Below, piece after piece: positions 1-7,907 of a stretch of DNA of 64,000 bases; the stretch's first letter is position 1; every line of letters starts with the position of its first letter. Both the position numbers and the translations under genes were made by a program. The notes under the pieces are model-generated. The model searched no databases and was not told the DNA's origin. It was given only the letters and a program-made list of their open reading frames with translations. Source of the DNA: LC029 sp036676475. GTDB lineage: Bacteria > Bacillota > Bacilli > Aneurinibacillales > RAOX-1. The stretch is taken from NCBI GenBank assembly GCA_036676475.1, contig JAKFCU010000102.1:1-64000 (forward strand), written 5' to 3'.

Positions 1-92
1 TTTTTAAACTATACAATCTTGCTAAATTGCTCCTTTTCTCCTATACCCGACTACAAGGGTACCTCATATAATCCCATAAGGAGAGGATTTAT

Positions 93-554
93 ATGAGAGT
101 CACTGTACAGTATATACCTCTAAACAAGCTTAAACCTGATTTATCGGTCAAAATGACGCAGAATATCCAGAAACTACGTAGCCTGATGGCCGACTGCATG
201 CATCTGATCGCCGTCAAAAAAAACAAGAAAAATGGCCAGTATATCATTGTAAGCGGGCATGATCGATTCGAGTACCTTCGAAAACATACAAACAAAAAAT
301 ATGTACCTTGTATTGTTGATGAAAATAAGGTCTCATCCGGATTAAAAACACTAATTCATCGTTTTCCCGAAATCGCTCCAGAACAGATGGTTCCAACCAG
401 TTGGGCAATCATTCGGGCCTATTTAAAGCAAGATCCCCGTTTTAGACAATTATCCTATCATCAACAACTTAAGGTTTTACTTCTGGCGATACGTTATAAG
501 AAAACGGTAATCCGATCCATGAAAACTTTGGTAGAAGAATTGGTATCGAAATGA
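93..554 (+). CDS. Small orphan ParB-like (ParB/sulfiredoxin fold) protein
   Basis: The 153-residue product starts at an ATG 7 nt after AAGGAGAG. Residues about 5-75 resemble the N-terminal domain of ParB/Srx proteins: a leading IPLNKLKPD segment, then HLIAV, then IVSGHDRFEYLRK, which matches the conserved G-H-x-R core of that fold. The C-terminal half is basic and helical, with no helix-turn-helix that I can recognise, and there is no parA neighbour. The protein is therefore unlikely to be a chromosome-partition ParB. A regulator or a nucleotide/DNA-binding protein of unknown role is more likely. The fold assignment rests on motif resemblance only. Confidence 0.6.
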   Translation: MRVTVQYIPLNKLKPDLSVKMTQNIQKLRSLMADCMHLIAVKKNKKNGQYIIVSGHDRFEYLRKHTNKKYVPCIVDENKVSSGLKTLIHRFPEIAPEQMVPTSWAIIRAYLKQDPRFRQLSYHQQLKVLLLAIRYKKTVIRSMKTLVEELVSK

Positions 555-566
555 CAATATCCTCTT

Positions 567-614
567 GAGGCAACTCCCTTTCCTATGATTATGAAGGGGA
601 TAGCCTCTTTTTTT
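567..614 (+). terminator. Intrinsic terminator after the ParB-like gene
   Basis: The arms GAGGC...CTCCCTTT and AAGGGGA...GCCTC form a long stem that is followed directly by eight T residues. It lies 10 nt after the stop codon and separates this gene from the downstream two-component operon. Confidence 0.75.
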
Positions 615-680
615 CATTCTCTTTTCACTATTATCGGTTAAACTCTAACTATAGATATTTTTCTTTAAGGAGTGTTTCTT

Positions 681-1355
681 TTGAACATTTTATTGGCTGA
701 GGATGATTTTCGACTCGGTGAACTCACCGCTCATATTTTGAAGAAAAAGGGAGGCTACCAAGTTGAATGGCTAACCGAAGGCGACGATGTTTATGATTAT
801 GCTACTCAATCGCATTACGATTTACTGATATTAGACTGGATGATGCCTGGTGAGGAAGGGGTTTCGATCTGTGCCCGGCTGCGCGGGCATGGCTACACAG
901 GGGCCATTCTGATGCTAACCGCTAAGGATGCACTTCAGGATCGAGTGGTCGGATTGGATGCTGGAGCGGATGACTATTTGGTTAAACCATTTGAGGTGGA
1001 TGAGCTCTTGGCCAGGGTTCGTGCGTTAACCCGGCGAAACTTTGCTCCGATTCAAGAGCCAATCGTTCAGCTTCAGACGATCCGCGTGAATTTAACAAGC
1101 CGCATGGTTTTTCATGGAGAAGAAGAAATTCAATTAACTCCAAGGGAATTTCAATTACTGGAGCTATTGATTCGCAACAAAGGACAAGTGTTATCGCGAG
1201 AACTTATTTTTGACCGCATTTGGGGCTATGAAGCTGATGTATCCTTGAAGACCATTGATGCTACTGTAAAATTACTTCGAAAGAAATTAAGCGTAAGCAG
1301 TGACAAGGACTTGATTCAAAGCATTCGCGGGGTGGGATATAAACTTGAAATTTAA
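681..1355 (+). CDS. OmpR/PhoB-family response regulator
   Basis: The 224-residue product is a cytoplasmic DNA-binding response regulator. The receiver domain (about 1-115) has the acidic pair D8-D9, phospho-acceptor D52 in LILDWMMPG, and the DYLVKPF lysine. A winged-helix output domain fills about 130-223 (LTPREFQLLELL, then the SLKTIDATVKLLRKKL recognition region). I place the start at TTG 681, which lies 8 nt after AAGGAG. An in-frame GTG at 672 overlaps that Shine-Dalgarno sequence and is less likely. The gene overlaps the downstream histidine kinase by 11 nt, so the two are translationally coupled partners. The target genes cannot be told from the sequence. Confidence 0.93.
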   Translation: MNILLAEDDFRLGELTAHILKKKGGYQVEWLTEGDDVYDYATQSHYDLLILDWMMPGEEGVSICARLRGHGYTGAILMLTAKDALQDRVVGLDAGADDYLVKPFEVDELLARVRALTRRNFAPIQEPIVQLQTIRVNLTSRMVFHGEEEIQLTPREFQLLELLIRNKGQVLSRELIFDRIWGYEADVSLKTIDATVKLLRKKLSVSSDKDLIQSIRGVGYKLEI

Positions 1356-2784
1356 TGTTCTGTCACACATAAAACATTGGAATAAGGACTTATTTATTCA
1401 TACCCAAAATCGATTAGCCTTTCAATACAGCGTGATCATGATGATCTTCCTCACGCTGTTTATTTCGGTTGTTTACTTTTTAGTGAATACGTTTATTACG
1501 TTTGATCAAGAAAGACAACTTCAGTCAATAGCTGATCAACAAACGAAGATCATCCTCGATTCCCTAAGGGATGGTAAGTTAACCCAACTGGAGCTGGAAA
1601 CCCTTAATACCATGCAAGAAAGCAATAATCAATCGTTTTACTTTATGGTGAATCTAAAGGGACAGCCACTTTTTGGCGATGCCTTCATTCCCAGATTTGA
1701 ATCGGGTATTTTAACTCAATTAAAGGGGTGGGTTCCGCAATTCCGTGAAATACGCTATGAAACCATGATCCTGCCGCCTCCACCTCGACGCAGCCCTCAT
1801 GCGCCTCCCCGGGATGAACGGCAAATCGACCTGATGATGACAGGCCGGTCCATTTATGTGGGAGATCAATTAGCAGGGGTTTACTACACAGGAAAAGATA
1901 TTTCATTTATTCATGAACTTTTGCAACGTTTACTTCTCATTTTAGTTTTATTAGGGACTCTCTTTTTAGGGATCGCCTTGCTACTAAGTTATTTTATGTC
2001 CAAACGGGCTATGATTCCGATTCGAACTTCTTTTCAACGTCAACGGGAATTTGTGGCGGATGCATCCCATGAACTGAGAACCCCGTTAAGCATTTTACAC
2101 TCTTCTATAGATGTATTGGAAATGGAGGATGGGGAAAGTCTCTCTGATTATTCGCAAAAGGTATTGTTCAATATGAAGGATGAAGTCAGGCGAATGACGA
2201 AGCTAGTTGTTGACTTATTAACGCTGGCCCGGACAGATTCTGGTTCAGCTCAGCTAAAACGTGAAAGCTTTGATTTCATTCCATCTGTTGAACAGCTCGT
2301 TCGTTCCACTGAAACTCTCGCCCATTCCAAGGAGATCCACTTGCAATTACACGCTCCTTCTACAGCATTGGTTTACGCTGACCGTGAACGATTAAAGCAA
2401 CTGCTCTATATCCTACTGGACAATGCGATTAAATACACGCCAAATGGAGGAGAAGTAACTCTTACCCTCTCGGTTGATCTTACGGATAAATCAAGGTCCT
2501 TGTTCATTGTAGTTCAGGACACAGGTGTCGGAATCCCTGCAGAAGATCAGAACCGCATTTTCGACCGCTTTTTCCGGGTAGATAAAAACCGATCCAGACA
2601 AATGGGCGGAACCGGTCTTGGTTTAGCCATTGCCAAATGGATTGTGGAATCCCATCAGGGTACCATTCAAGTATCTAGCCTTCCTGGTGAAGGGAGCAAA
2701 TTTACCGTCAGGATGCCTATTATATATTCCCTGGCATTACCTACTCCACTTTTAAAGGAACCTCTTGAGAAAGAGGAGTTATAA
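1345..2784 (+). CDS. Two-component sensor histidine kinase (OmpR-partner class)
   Basis: The 479-residue membrane kinase starts at TTG 1345 inside the end of the regulator gene. It has one membrane helix at about 29-50, an extracytoplasmic sensor domain of roughly 140 residues, and a second helix at about 193-217. The cytoplasmic part carries the H-box FVADASHELRTPL (phospho-accepting H242) and a HATPase_c domain with the N-box DNAIKYTPNGG and glycine boxes DTGVGIP and GGTGLGLAI. The linker after TM2 is too short for a full HAMP domain. The sensor domain holds an unusual proline/arginine-rich loop at about 144-155. The signal sensed is unknown. Confidence 0.92.
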   Translation: MKFNVLSHIKHWNKDLFIHTQNRLAFQYSVIMMIFLTLFISVVYFLVNTFITFDQERQLQSIADQQTKIILDSLRDGKLTQLELETLNTMQESNNQSFYFMVNLKGQPLFGDAFIPRFESGILTQLKGWVPQFREIRYETMILPPPPRRSPHAPPRDERQIDLMMTGRSIYVGDQLAGVYYTGKDISFIHELLQRLLLILVLLGTLFLGIALLLSYFMSKRAMIPIRTSFQRQREFVADASHELRTPLSILHSSIDVLEMEDGESLSDYSQKVLFNMKDEVRRMTKLVVDLLTLARTDSGSAQLKRESFDFIPSVEQLVRSTETLAHSKEIHLQLHAPSTALVYADRERLKQLLYILLDNAIKYTPNGGEVTLTLSVDLTDKSRSLFIVVQDTGVGIPAEDQNRIFDRFFRVDKNRSRQMGGTGLGLAIAKWIVESHQGTIQVSSLPGEGSKFTVRMPIIYSLALPTPLLKEPLEKEEL

Positions 2785-2813
2785 CTGTAAAGCGTGTCAT
2801 ATAATGGAGACTA

Positions 2814-2850
2814 ATAGAGCCTGTTTTATCAACAGGCTCTATTTTATTTA
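2814..2850 (+). terminator. Intrinsic terminator after the two-component operon
   Basis: AATAGAGCCTG and CAGGCTCTATT form a perfect 11-bp stem with a 7-nt loop, followed by a T-rich run. It lies 30 nt after the kinase stop codon. Confidence 0.85.
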
Positions 2851-2867
2851 AGTGAGTGTTATTAACA

Positions 2868-2893
2868 TTATCCACAGAGATACTTGTGGATAA
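2868..2893. promoter_or_regulatory. Inverted pair of consensus DnaA boxes
   Basis: TTATCCACA (2868-2876) is followed after 8 bp by its reverse complement TGTGGATAA (2885-2893). Both match the DnaA-box consensus exactly. The pair lies in the intergenic stretch between the convergent kinase and SIMPL genes. No replication gene is near, so this would be a DnaA-titrating or regulatory site rather than an origin. In vivo binding is an inference. Confidence 0.45.
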
Positions 2894-3039
2894 CATGTAT
2901 ATAAAATCCATGAGTAATCGTCTTAATGATGAGAAGAGTGTCTTAGTCGGAAAATGTACGATTAGCAGTTCGCCGGATACAGAGTCACGATGGGATCACC
3001 ACCAACTACACTTTGGTATGTCAGTGGTTTCCTATCGAA

Positions 3040-3768
3040 TTATTCCATTTCATAGACGACTGTCAGCTCTGCCTGAATTGTCAATGTGCCTTGGGAAATC
3101 GAGGTCGATGGCGCCGCCGATTTTGCCTCCATTATCATGTAAGGTTGCACCACTGGCGGGAGACTCGTCCCTAATTCACTTACAGATACCACACCTTTAA
3201 TTTTCTTCCCCGAAGCACTAGCAATGACCGAGGCCTTCTTAAAGGCATGACCCATCGCTTTCTCTAGCACTTTCCCTTCATACTCGGTTTCTTTTTCGGT
3301 GCTAAATTGGATGTTCTCCATTCGATTAGCTCCAGCAGAAGTGACAGCATCGAGCAGCTGGCCGATGTTTTCTAAATCACGGATGGTCACGCGCAAGAGG
3401 TGCTCGACCTGATAACCCTTGAGCACATTTTTGTCTTTTTCCCATTCATAGCGAGGAAAGCTTGAAAATTGGATGGTTTTCACATCGTCTTGACGGATCC
3501 CCTTTACTTGAAGAGCGGTTTTGATTTTAGCCATAACGCTTGCATTTTGGGATTGAGCCTCTTGACTTGTATTAGCTTGTGTTGTGATCCCTACAGTTAC
3601 ATAAGCGACATCCGGTTGTATCGTCATTTCCCCTTTGCCGGATACTTGGATCGTCTTTGCCATTGAAACAGATGAGGCTTGGGCTGATGGTGTAACCAGG
3701 CTTGAGGACACAGCGCCGATACTAAGCAGAAGAGCGCAAGCAATGAGGCTTGTTTTTAATCGTTTCAT
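3040..3768 (-). CDS. Secreted SIMPL-domain (DUF541/YggE-like) protein
   Basis: The 242-residue product has a classical signal peptide: MKRLKTS, a hydrophobic stretch, then a likely signal-peptidase I site near SAQA-SSV (about residue 31). The rest is one SIMPL/DUF541 domain: the ISVSGKGE-type start is seen as IQVSGKGEMTIQPDVAYVTVG, and VLEKAMGHAFKKASVIAS and a final beta-rich TLTIQAELTVVYEM close it. Family members are linked to oxidative or membrane stress, but no biochemical activity is established. GGAGAT lies 7 nt upstream of the ATG. It is convergent with the two-component operon. Confidence 0.85.
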   Translation of the reverse strand: MKRLKTSLIACALLLSIGAVSSSLVTPSAQASSVSMAKTIQVSGKGEMTIQPDVAYVTVGITTQANTSQEAQSQNASVMAKIKTALQVKGIRQDDVKTIQFSSFPRYEWEKDKNVLKGYQVEHLLRVTIRDLENIGQLLDAVTSAGANRMENIQFSTEKETEYEGKVLEKAMGHAFKKASVIASASGKKIKGVVSVSELGTSLPPVVQPYMIMEAKSAAPSTSISQGTLTIQAELTVVYEME

Positions 3769-3946
3769 ACATACATCTCCCTTATAAATGATCTTTCTAC
3801 TCTAGACGGATGTATAGGCGATAAGGTTGCATAACGATTGGTAAGCAAAAAAAATTCAGGAGCTGCTTAGCCCTAGATTTCCCCATTCAAACAATAAACT
3901 CAGGCCAAAGCAAAGGTATACATTCTTACCAATGCAGAAAATAATT

Positions 3947-3971
3947 AAAAACCAGCCAAGAAGGCTGGTTT
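3947..3971 (-). terminator. Intrinsic terminator of the CNNM/CorC-like gene
   Basis: On the minus strand AAACCAGCC and GGCTGGTTT pair with a short loop and are followed by a T-rich tail. It lies 7 nt after the stop codon of the 3978-5324 gene. Confidence 0.8.
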
Positions 3972-3977
3972 CTATGA

Positions 3978-5324
3978 TTACACCGATGATGTTGAATTCA
4001 CCAAAGGCTGCGTGGTGTACTCAGGGGTGGATTGAACTCTTCGAATCAACACACGGTTAATTCTTAAATGGTCGGCTTCCGTAATAACAAACTCAAATCC
4101 ATCCCATTCCACCCGTTGATCTACCTTTGGAGGGGTCTCTACGATCGAGTACATCCATCCCCCAATGGTATCCACATCTTCACTATCGATTCTAAAGCCA
4201 AAATAATCATTAGCTTCTTCAATCAATAATCGTCCATCTACTGAAAACGTATCATGTTCTTTGACTTCGATTGGTTGACGTTCTTCATCGAACTCGTCTT
4301 GGATTTCTCCGACGATTTCTTCAATAATATCCTCAATAGTCAACAATCCGGCCGTTCCACCGTATTCATCGATGACAATGGCTAATTGGGCTCTCTTCTT
4401 CTGCATCATTTTTAAAAGGGAGCTAATGGGCATGCTTTCTGGAACAGAAATCACGGTACGAACCATTTCATCTAGATTTCTTTTCCCCTTACCAAGTGCA
4501 GCAAATAAATCTTTTATATGAACAAAACCAATAATATTATCTTTATCAGGATCACACATCGGGTAACGCGTCATTTGTTCCCTTATGGCAATCTCCAAGT
4601 TTTCCTCAAATGAATTTTGGGAGTATAGACAAACCATATCCGTTCGAGGAATCATGACTTCTCTGGCATTACGTTCAGAGAAATCAAAAATGTTATCCAC
4701 CAAGGCAAGCTCTGTCTTGTCGATATAGCCACTCTTATGACTTTCTTCCATGAGAATACGAATTTCTTCCTCTGTGTGCGCCGCATCATGTTCCTTAGCT
4801 GGCTGAATCCCTATGAATTGCAAGAGCCAGTTGGCCGTTCCGTTTAGGAACCAGATAAATGGATACATGATTTTATGAAATCCAATCAAGAGCGGGGCAG
4901 TCCACATGGTTACCCTTTCTGATTTTTGAATTGCCAACGACTTAGGAGCTAATTCCCCAAGAACAATGTGAAGGAATGTGATAATGGAGAACGCAATCGC
5001 AAAGGCAACGGTATGAATCATCACATCAGAAAAGCCTATTCCCTTCAATAGAGGTTCAACCAATCGGGCAATGGCAGGTTCCCCTACCCAACCTAATCCT
5101 AGTGATGCAAGGGTAATTCCTAATTGACATGCAGATAGATAGGCATCTAAATTACTTGTCAACTTCTGGGCAAACTTAGCTCTAACATTCCCCTCCAACA
5201 CCAAACTTTCTAAGCGGGAACTTCTAACCTTGACCATCGCAAATTCAGCAGCCACAAAGAAACCATTCAATAATACAAGAAACATCACAAGAATAAGATT
5301 ATACAACAACGGCTCAGGGTCCAA
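3978..5324 (-). CDS. CNNM/CorC (HlyC/CorC) family membrane protein
   Basis: The 448-residue product has the classical three-part structure: an N-terminal DUF21/CNNM membrane domain (about 1-190, opening with NGFFVAAEFAMVKVRSSRL), a pair of CBS domains (about 205-330, with VMIPRTDMV and IVIDEYGGTAGLLTIEDIIEEIVGE), and a C-terminal CorC_HlyC domain (about 350-430). Related proteins are implicated in Mg2+ or Co2+ efflux. The TTG start at 5324 gives the family's usual N-terminal length. No good Shine-Dalgarno sequence lies directly before it; a strong one is found 40 nt upstream, beyond a 29-nt hairpin. Confidence 0.9.
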   Translation of the reverse strand: MDPEPLLYNLILVMFLVLLNGFFVAAEFAMVKVRSSRLESLVLEGNVRAKFAQKLTSNLDAYLSACQLGITLASLGLGWVGEPAIARLVEPLLKGIGFSDVMIHTVAFAIAFSIITFLHIVLGELAPKSLAIQKSERVTMWTAPLLIGFHKIMYPFIWFLNGTANWLLQFIGIQPAKEHDAAHTEEEIRILMEESHKSGYIDKTELALVDNIFDFSERNAREVMIPRTDMVCLYSQNSFEENLEIAIREQMTRYPMCDPDKDNIIGFVHIKDLFAALGKGKRNLDEMVRTVISVPESMPISSLLKMMQKKRAQLAIVIDEYGGTAGLLTIEDIIEEIVGEIQDEFDEERQPIEVKEHDTFSVDGRLLIEEANDYFGFRIDSEDVDTIGGWMYSIVETPPKVDQRVEWDGFEFVITEADHLRINRVLIRRVQSTPEYTTQPLVNSTSSV

Positions 5325-5331
5325 CTAAGCT

Positions 5332-5373
5332 CTATTTACCCCATCATGTGGAGTAAATAGTACACCTCCTTTT
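5332..5373 (-). promoter_or_regulatory. Hairpin between a strong SD and a TTG start
   Basis: On the minus strand AAAAGGAGG (5373-5365) is followed by an inverted repeat (5360-5332) with arms CTATTTACTCC and GGGGTAAATAG that pair over 11 positions with one G-U pair. The TTG start is at 5324. The linear distance from GGAGG to TTG is 40 nt, but folding out the 29-nt hairpin leaves 11 nt. This suggests a structure-bridged ribosome binding site. Confidence 0.5.
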
Positions 5374-5746
5374 AATTTTAAACGTATAGTATTTTCTATA
5401 TTATATTTTATAGAAAGTTGAAAAATGCTTCAAAGTCCTACAGGAGACAAATTTGACGATATTTGACCAACTTAAGCCGTTTTAGTAAACTCCGCTTGAC
5501 AGGATAAACATTATCGTGGTAAAAGTCTTCCTCACTCCGTTTTTCCACATTTTACTACATTTTTATGAATATCAGTGTAACGGAGGTGCGGTGAAATAGA
5601 ATAATGTTTGACTTAGCATTGGAATATAATAAGACTAGAGGGAATTTGTATAAGTCTTATTGCAATTAGCTAATATTTATTATTGCTAATGCAATCTTCC
5701 CTTAGTACAATCGTTATAGGATTGATTTTGAACAGGAGGCTTTTTC
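5374..5746. other. Intergenic region between divergent membrane genes
   Basis: This AT-rich stretch has no convincing gene. It should hold divergent promoters. A hairpin at 5659-5695 (arms ATTGCA..TAGC and GCTA..TGCAAT) lies in the probable leader of the 5747 gene. A 21-codon ATG frame near 5602 has no well-placed Shine-Dalgarno sequence, and I do not call it. Confidence 0.4.
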
Positions 5747-6136
5747 ATGGAATGGTTAATATCCTCAATAGTACTTCTTCTTGCACTGGGAATTGGTTAC
5801 TACTTCATCTACCGAAAGATGAAAGATCGAACAAATGAATTCAACAAAATGTACGGTGCTCACAAAGAGACGAAAGATATCTTTGTCTTAAATAAGAAAA
5901 TAGTGAAACAACCGATTCGTCCGGGATTAAAGTTCCCTAAGGTTAAGACCTATCAAGTCGTAGCCCGTGTTACTTTATCTCAAACCCAAAGAGGAGCAAG
6001 CTTTACCACTACTCAAACCTTTACCTTTATGATTGACAAAAAGGAATATGAAAAAATCGACATCAACCGCAAGTATAAGGTTGAGCTCGCAGGTAACTAT
6101 ATTGGGAAAGTTCTTAAAGGAAAAAAAGCAGGCTAA
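5747..6136 (+). CDS. Hypothetical protein with one N-terminal membrane anchor
   Basis: The 129-residue product starts at an ATG 8 nt after AGGAGG. Residues 4-22 form a hydrophobic membrane helix. The remainder is basic and probably cytoplasmic, with a beta-rich segment (VKTYQVVARVTLSQTQRG, then TTTQTFTFMIDKKEYEKIDINRKYKVELAGNYIG) resembling a small beta-barrel or SH3-like sheet. I do not recognise a named family. It is monocistronic, with its own terminator directly downstream. Confidence 0.75.
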   Translation: MEWLISSIVLLLALGIGYYFIYRKMKDRTNEFNKMYGAHKETKDIFVLNKKIVKQPIRPGLKFPKVKTYQVVARVTLSQTQRGASFTTTQTFTFMIDKKEYEKIDINRKYKVELAGNYIGKVLKGKKAG

Positions 6137-6141
6137 TGATG

Positions 6142-6172
6142 AACCCGGTGGTCAGCACCGGGTTTTTTATTT
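6142..6172 (+). terminator. Intrinsic terminator
   Basis: AACCCGGTG and CACCGGGTT pair perfectly around a 5-nt loop and are followed by TTTTTATTTT. It lies 6 nt after the stop of the 5747-6136 gene. Confidence 0.9.
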
Positions 6173-6291
6173 TGGGAGTCGCAAAACCTTTTCATATCCT
6201 ATTTAATGAGGTATAATAGATCTATAATGGTCTGAATATTCATGTAACGTTCAAAAAGTTTTCACATTTTATATACCTCTAGGAGGGCTCT

Positions 6292-6429
6292 ATGTTAACT
6301 TTGATTAGTATTGGGGCAGGTTTGCTTGTTACATCCTATGTGGCCATGTTTCATCAATTGTTAAATTTGGTTGGCGATGAAGAAGAAACATCTTACGAGG
6401 CCTATTGTGAAGAAATCAAAAAATTATAG
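6292..6429 (+). CDS. 45-residue membrane microprotein
   Basis: An ATG 6 nt after AGGAGGG opens a 45-codon frame. The product begins MLTLISIGAGLLVTSYVAMF, a single hydrophobic helix, and ends in an acidic tail (VGDEEETSYEAY, CEEIKKL) with one cysteine. The near-perfect ribosome binding site and the terminator 18 nt downstream support it being a real gene. I do not recognise a family. Confidence 0.6.
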   Translation: MLTLISIGAGLLVTSYVAMFHQLLNLVGDEEETSYEAYCEEIKKL

Positions 6430-6446
6430 TATTTTAGGACAAAACA

Positions 6447-6485
6447 AGAAGAGCTACCCTCTTCTTAGGGGCAGCTCTTCTTTAA
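6447..6485 (+). terminator. Hairpin terminator after the microprotein gene
   Basis: AAGAAGAGCT and AGCTCTTCTT are perfect arms, with an inner CCC/GGG pairing, followed by a short T run. The left flank is A-rich, so it may also act weakly for the convergent dehydrogenase gene. Confidence 0.65.
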
Positions 6486-6558
6486 TGACTATTGATCTTA
6501 AGGATCCTGAACTGTACAATCCCCTGCAACGGAAAGTCCAGGGAATTTTCCCCATCTT

Positions 6559-7695
6559 CTATGGCTTTAACACAATCTTGATACACCCATCCTCTTTTGT
6601 ATCGAAAATTTCATATCCATGTTCAGCTTCGTCAAGCGAAAGCCGATGGGTAATAATATCCGTTGGGTCAAATTCTTCACGAACAATCTTCTGATACAAT
6701 TCCGGAATATAATGAATGACAGGTGCCTGTCCCATCTTTAACGTAATGTTTCGAGCAAAAAAATCACCTAAAGGAAAAGCATTATATCTCGTCCCATATA
6801 CTCCTACCAATTGAACGGTTCCTCCTTTTCGTACTGCTTGAGAAGCAATTTTTATTGCCCCCATCGAACCGCCTTGCAGCTTTAATGCCGTTTCTACGAT
6901 TTCAAAAGCGGTCATTTTTCCGTCCATACCTACACAATCAATGACCACATCAGCTCCACCTTTTGTCATTTCTTTTAAATGGTTGCCGATGTTTTCTTCA
7001 CTCGTGAAATCCACAATTTCCACCCTGTTGGTTCGCTTCGCGTGCTCCAACCGATATTGGATGTAATCGACTGCAATAACTCGCTTTGCCCCTTTTAACC
7101 ATGCAAATTTCTGAGCCAATAACCCAACGGGACCACATCCCAATACAATGACGGTATCCCCTGGCTTTACTCCCGCATTGTCTACCCCCCAATAAGCTGT
7201 GGGGATAATGTCGGAAAGGAAGAGTAGCTTTTCATCCTCGAGTTCACAATCCGCTGGAACGACAAATGGGGTGAAGTTCCCATAGGGCACTCTTAGCATT
7301 TCAGCCTGGCCGCCTGCATAACCGCCAAAGGTATCAGAATATCCCAAGAACCCACCTGCCTCTCCATGTGGATTGGAATTGTCACATTGACTCTCTAAAT
7401 GGTTCTGGCAATAATAACATTGACCACAGGCCATGTTAAAAGGAACAATGACTCGATCTCCCTTTTTTATCTTGGTTACCTCCGGACCTACATCTTCTAC
7501 AATTCCCATAGGTTCATGACCGATCACAAAGTTCTCATGTAAATTTGGAATCATCCCATGAATCAAATGGAGGTCGGAGCCGCATATCGATGTGCTTGTG
7601 ATGCGAACAAGAATATCATCTTTTTTCTCCAAGAGGGGATCAGGGACATGCTTCACTTTTACATCCTTTATACCTTGATAGGTTACTGCTCTCAC
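6559..7695 (-). CDS. Zinc-dependent medium-chain alcohol dehydrogenase
   Basis: The 378-residue MDR-family enzyme resembles glutathione-independent formaldehyde dehydrogenase and threonine dehydrogenase-like proteins. The catalytic zinc ligands are C38, H60 and E61 (ICGSDLH and GHEP). The structural zinc lobe is C90, C93, C96 and C104. The Rossmann motif VIVLGCGPVGLLAQ binds NAD(P). An inserted segment near 240-275 and the YGTRYNAFPLGDFFARN region match the long branch of this family that includes formaldehyde dehydrogenases. The start is GTG 7695 with a weak GAAAGGG 13 nt upstream. The substrate cannot be told from sequence. It is monocistronic. Confidence 0.88.
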   Translation of the reverse strand: MRAVTYQGIKDVKVKHVPDPLLEKKDDILVRITSTSICGSDLHLIHGMIPNLHENFVIGHEPMGIVEDVGPEVTKIKKGDRVIVPFNMACGQCYYCQNHLESQCDNSNPHGEAGGFLGYSDTFGGYAGGQAEMLRVPYGNFTPFVVPADCELEDEKLLFLSDIIPTAYWGVDNAGVKPGDTVIVLGCGPVGLLAQKFAWLKGAKRVIAVDYIQYRLEHAKRTNRVEIVDFTSEENIGNHLKEMTKGGADVVIDCVGMDGKMTAFEIVETALKLQGGSMGAIKIASQAVRKGGTVQLVGVYGTRYNAFPLGDFFARNITLKMGQAPVIHYIPELYQKIVREEFDPTDIITHRLSLDEAEHGYEIFDTKEDGCIKIVLKP

Positions 7696-7857
7696 TTTTT
7701 GATATACACCCTTTCTTCTATATCTATCCTCCCTAGTCTGCCCATATAGAAAAAACCTATCAGTACAGGTAGATAACTGACTGCTGTATCATTGATTTGA
7801 TCCCCATATTTCTTCATATAGCACTTGTGCAAGTTGGGCAACCAGGAATCCATGTGT

Positions 7858-7893
7858 TAAAAAAAGAAAACGACAGGTCAATTTGACCTGTCG
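7858..7893 (-). terminator. Intrinsic terminator of glyQS
   Basis: On the minus strand CGACAGGTCAA and TTGACCTGTCG pair perfectly and are followed by TTTTCTTTTTTT. It lies 14 nt after the glyQS stop codon. Confidence 0.9.
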
Positions 7894-7907
7894 CTTTCTT
7901 TTTTCTT

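Noticed and set aside
2856..3200. 114-codon plus-strand frame
   Set aside because: It overlaps the SIMPL gene in antisense and begins within the DnaA-box region; no family resemblance.
5602..5667. 21-codon frame in the 5374-5746 gap
   Set aside because: The nearest GGAGGTG is about 15 nt from the ATG, and nothing else supports it.
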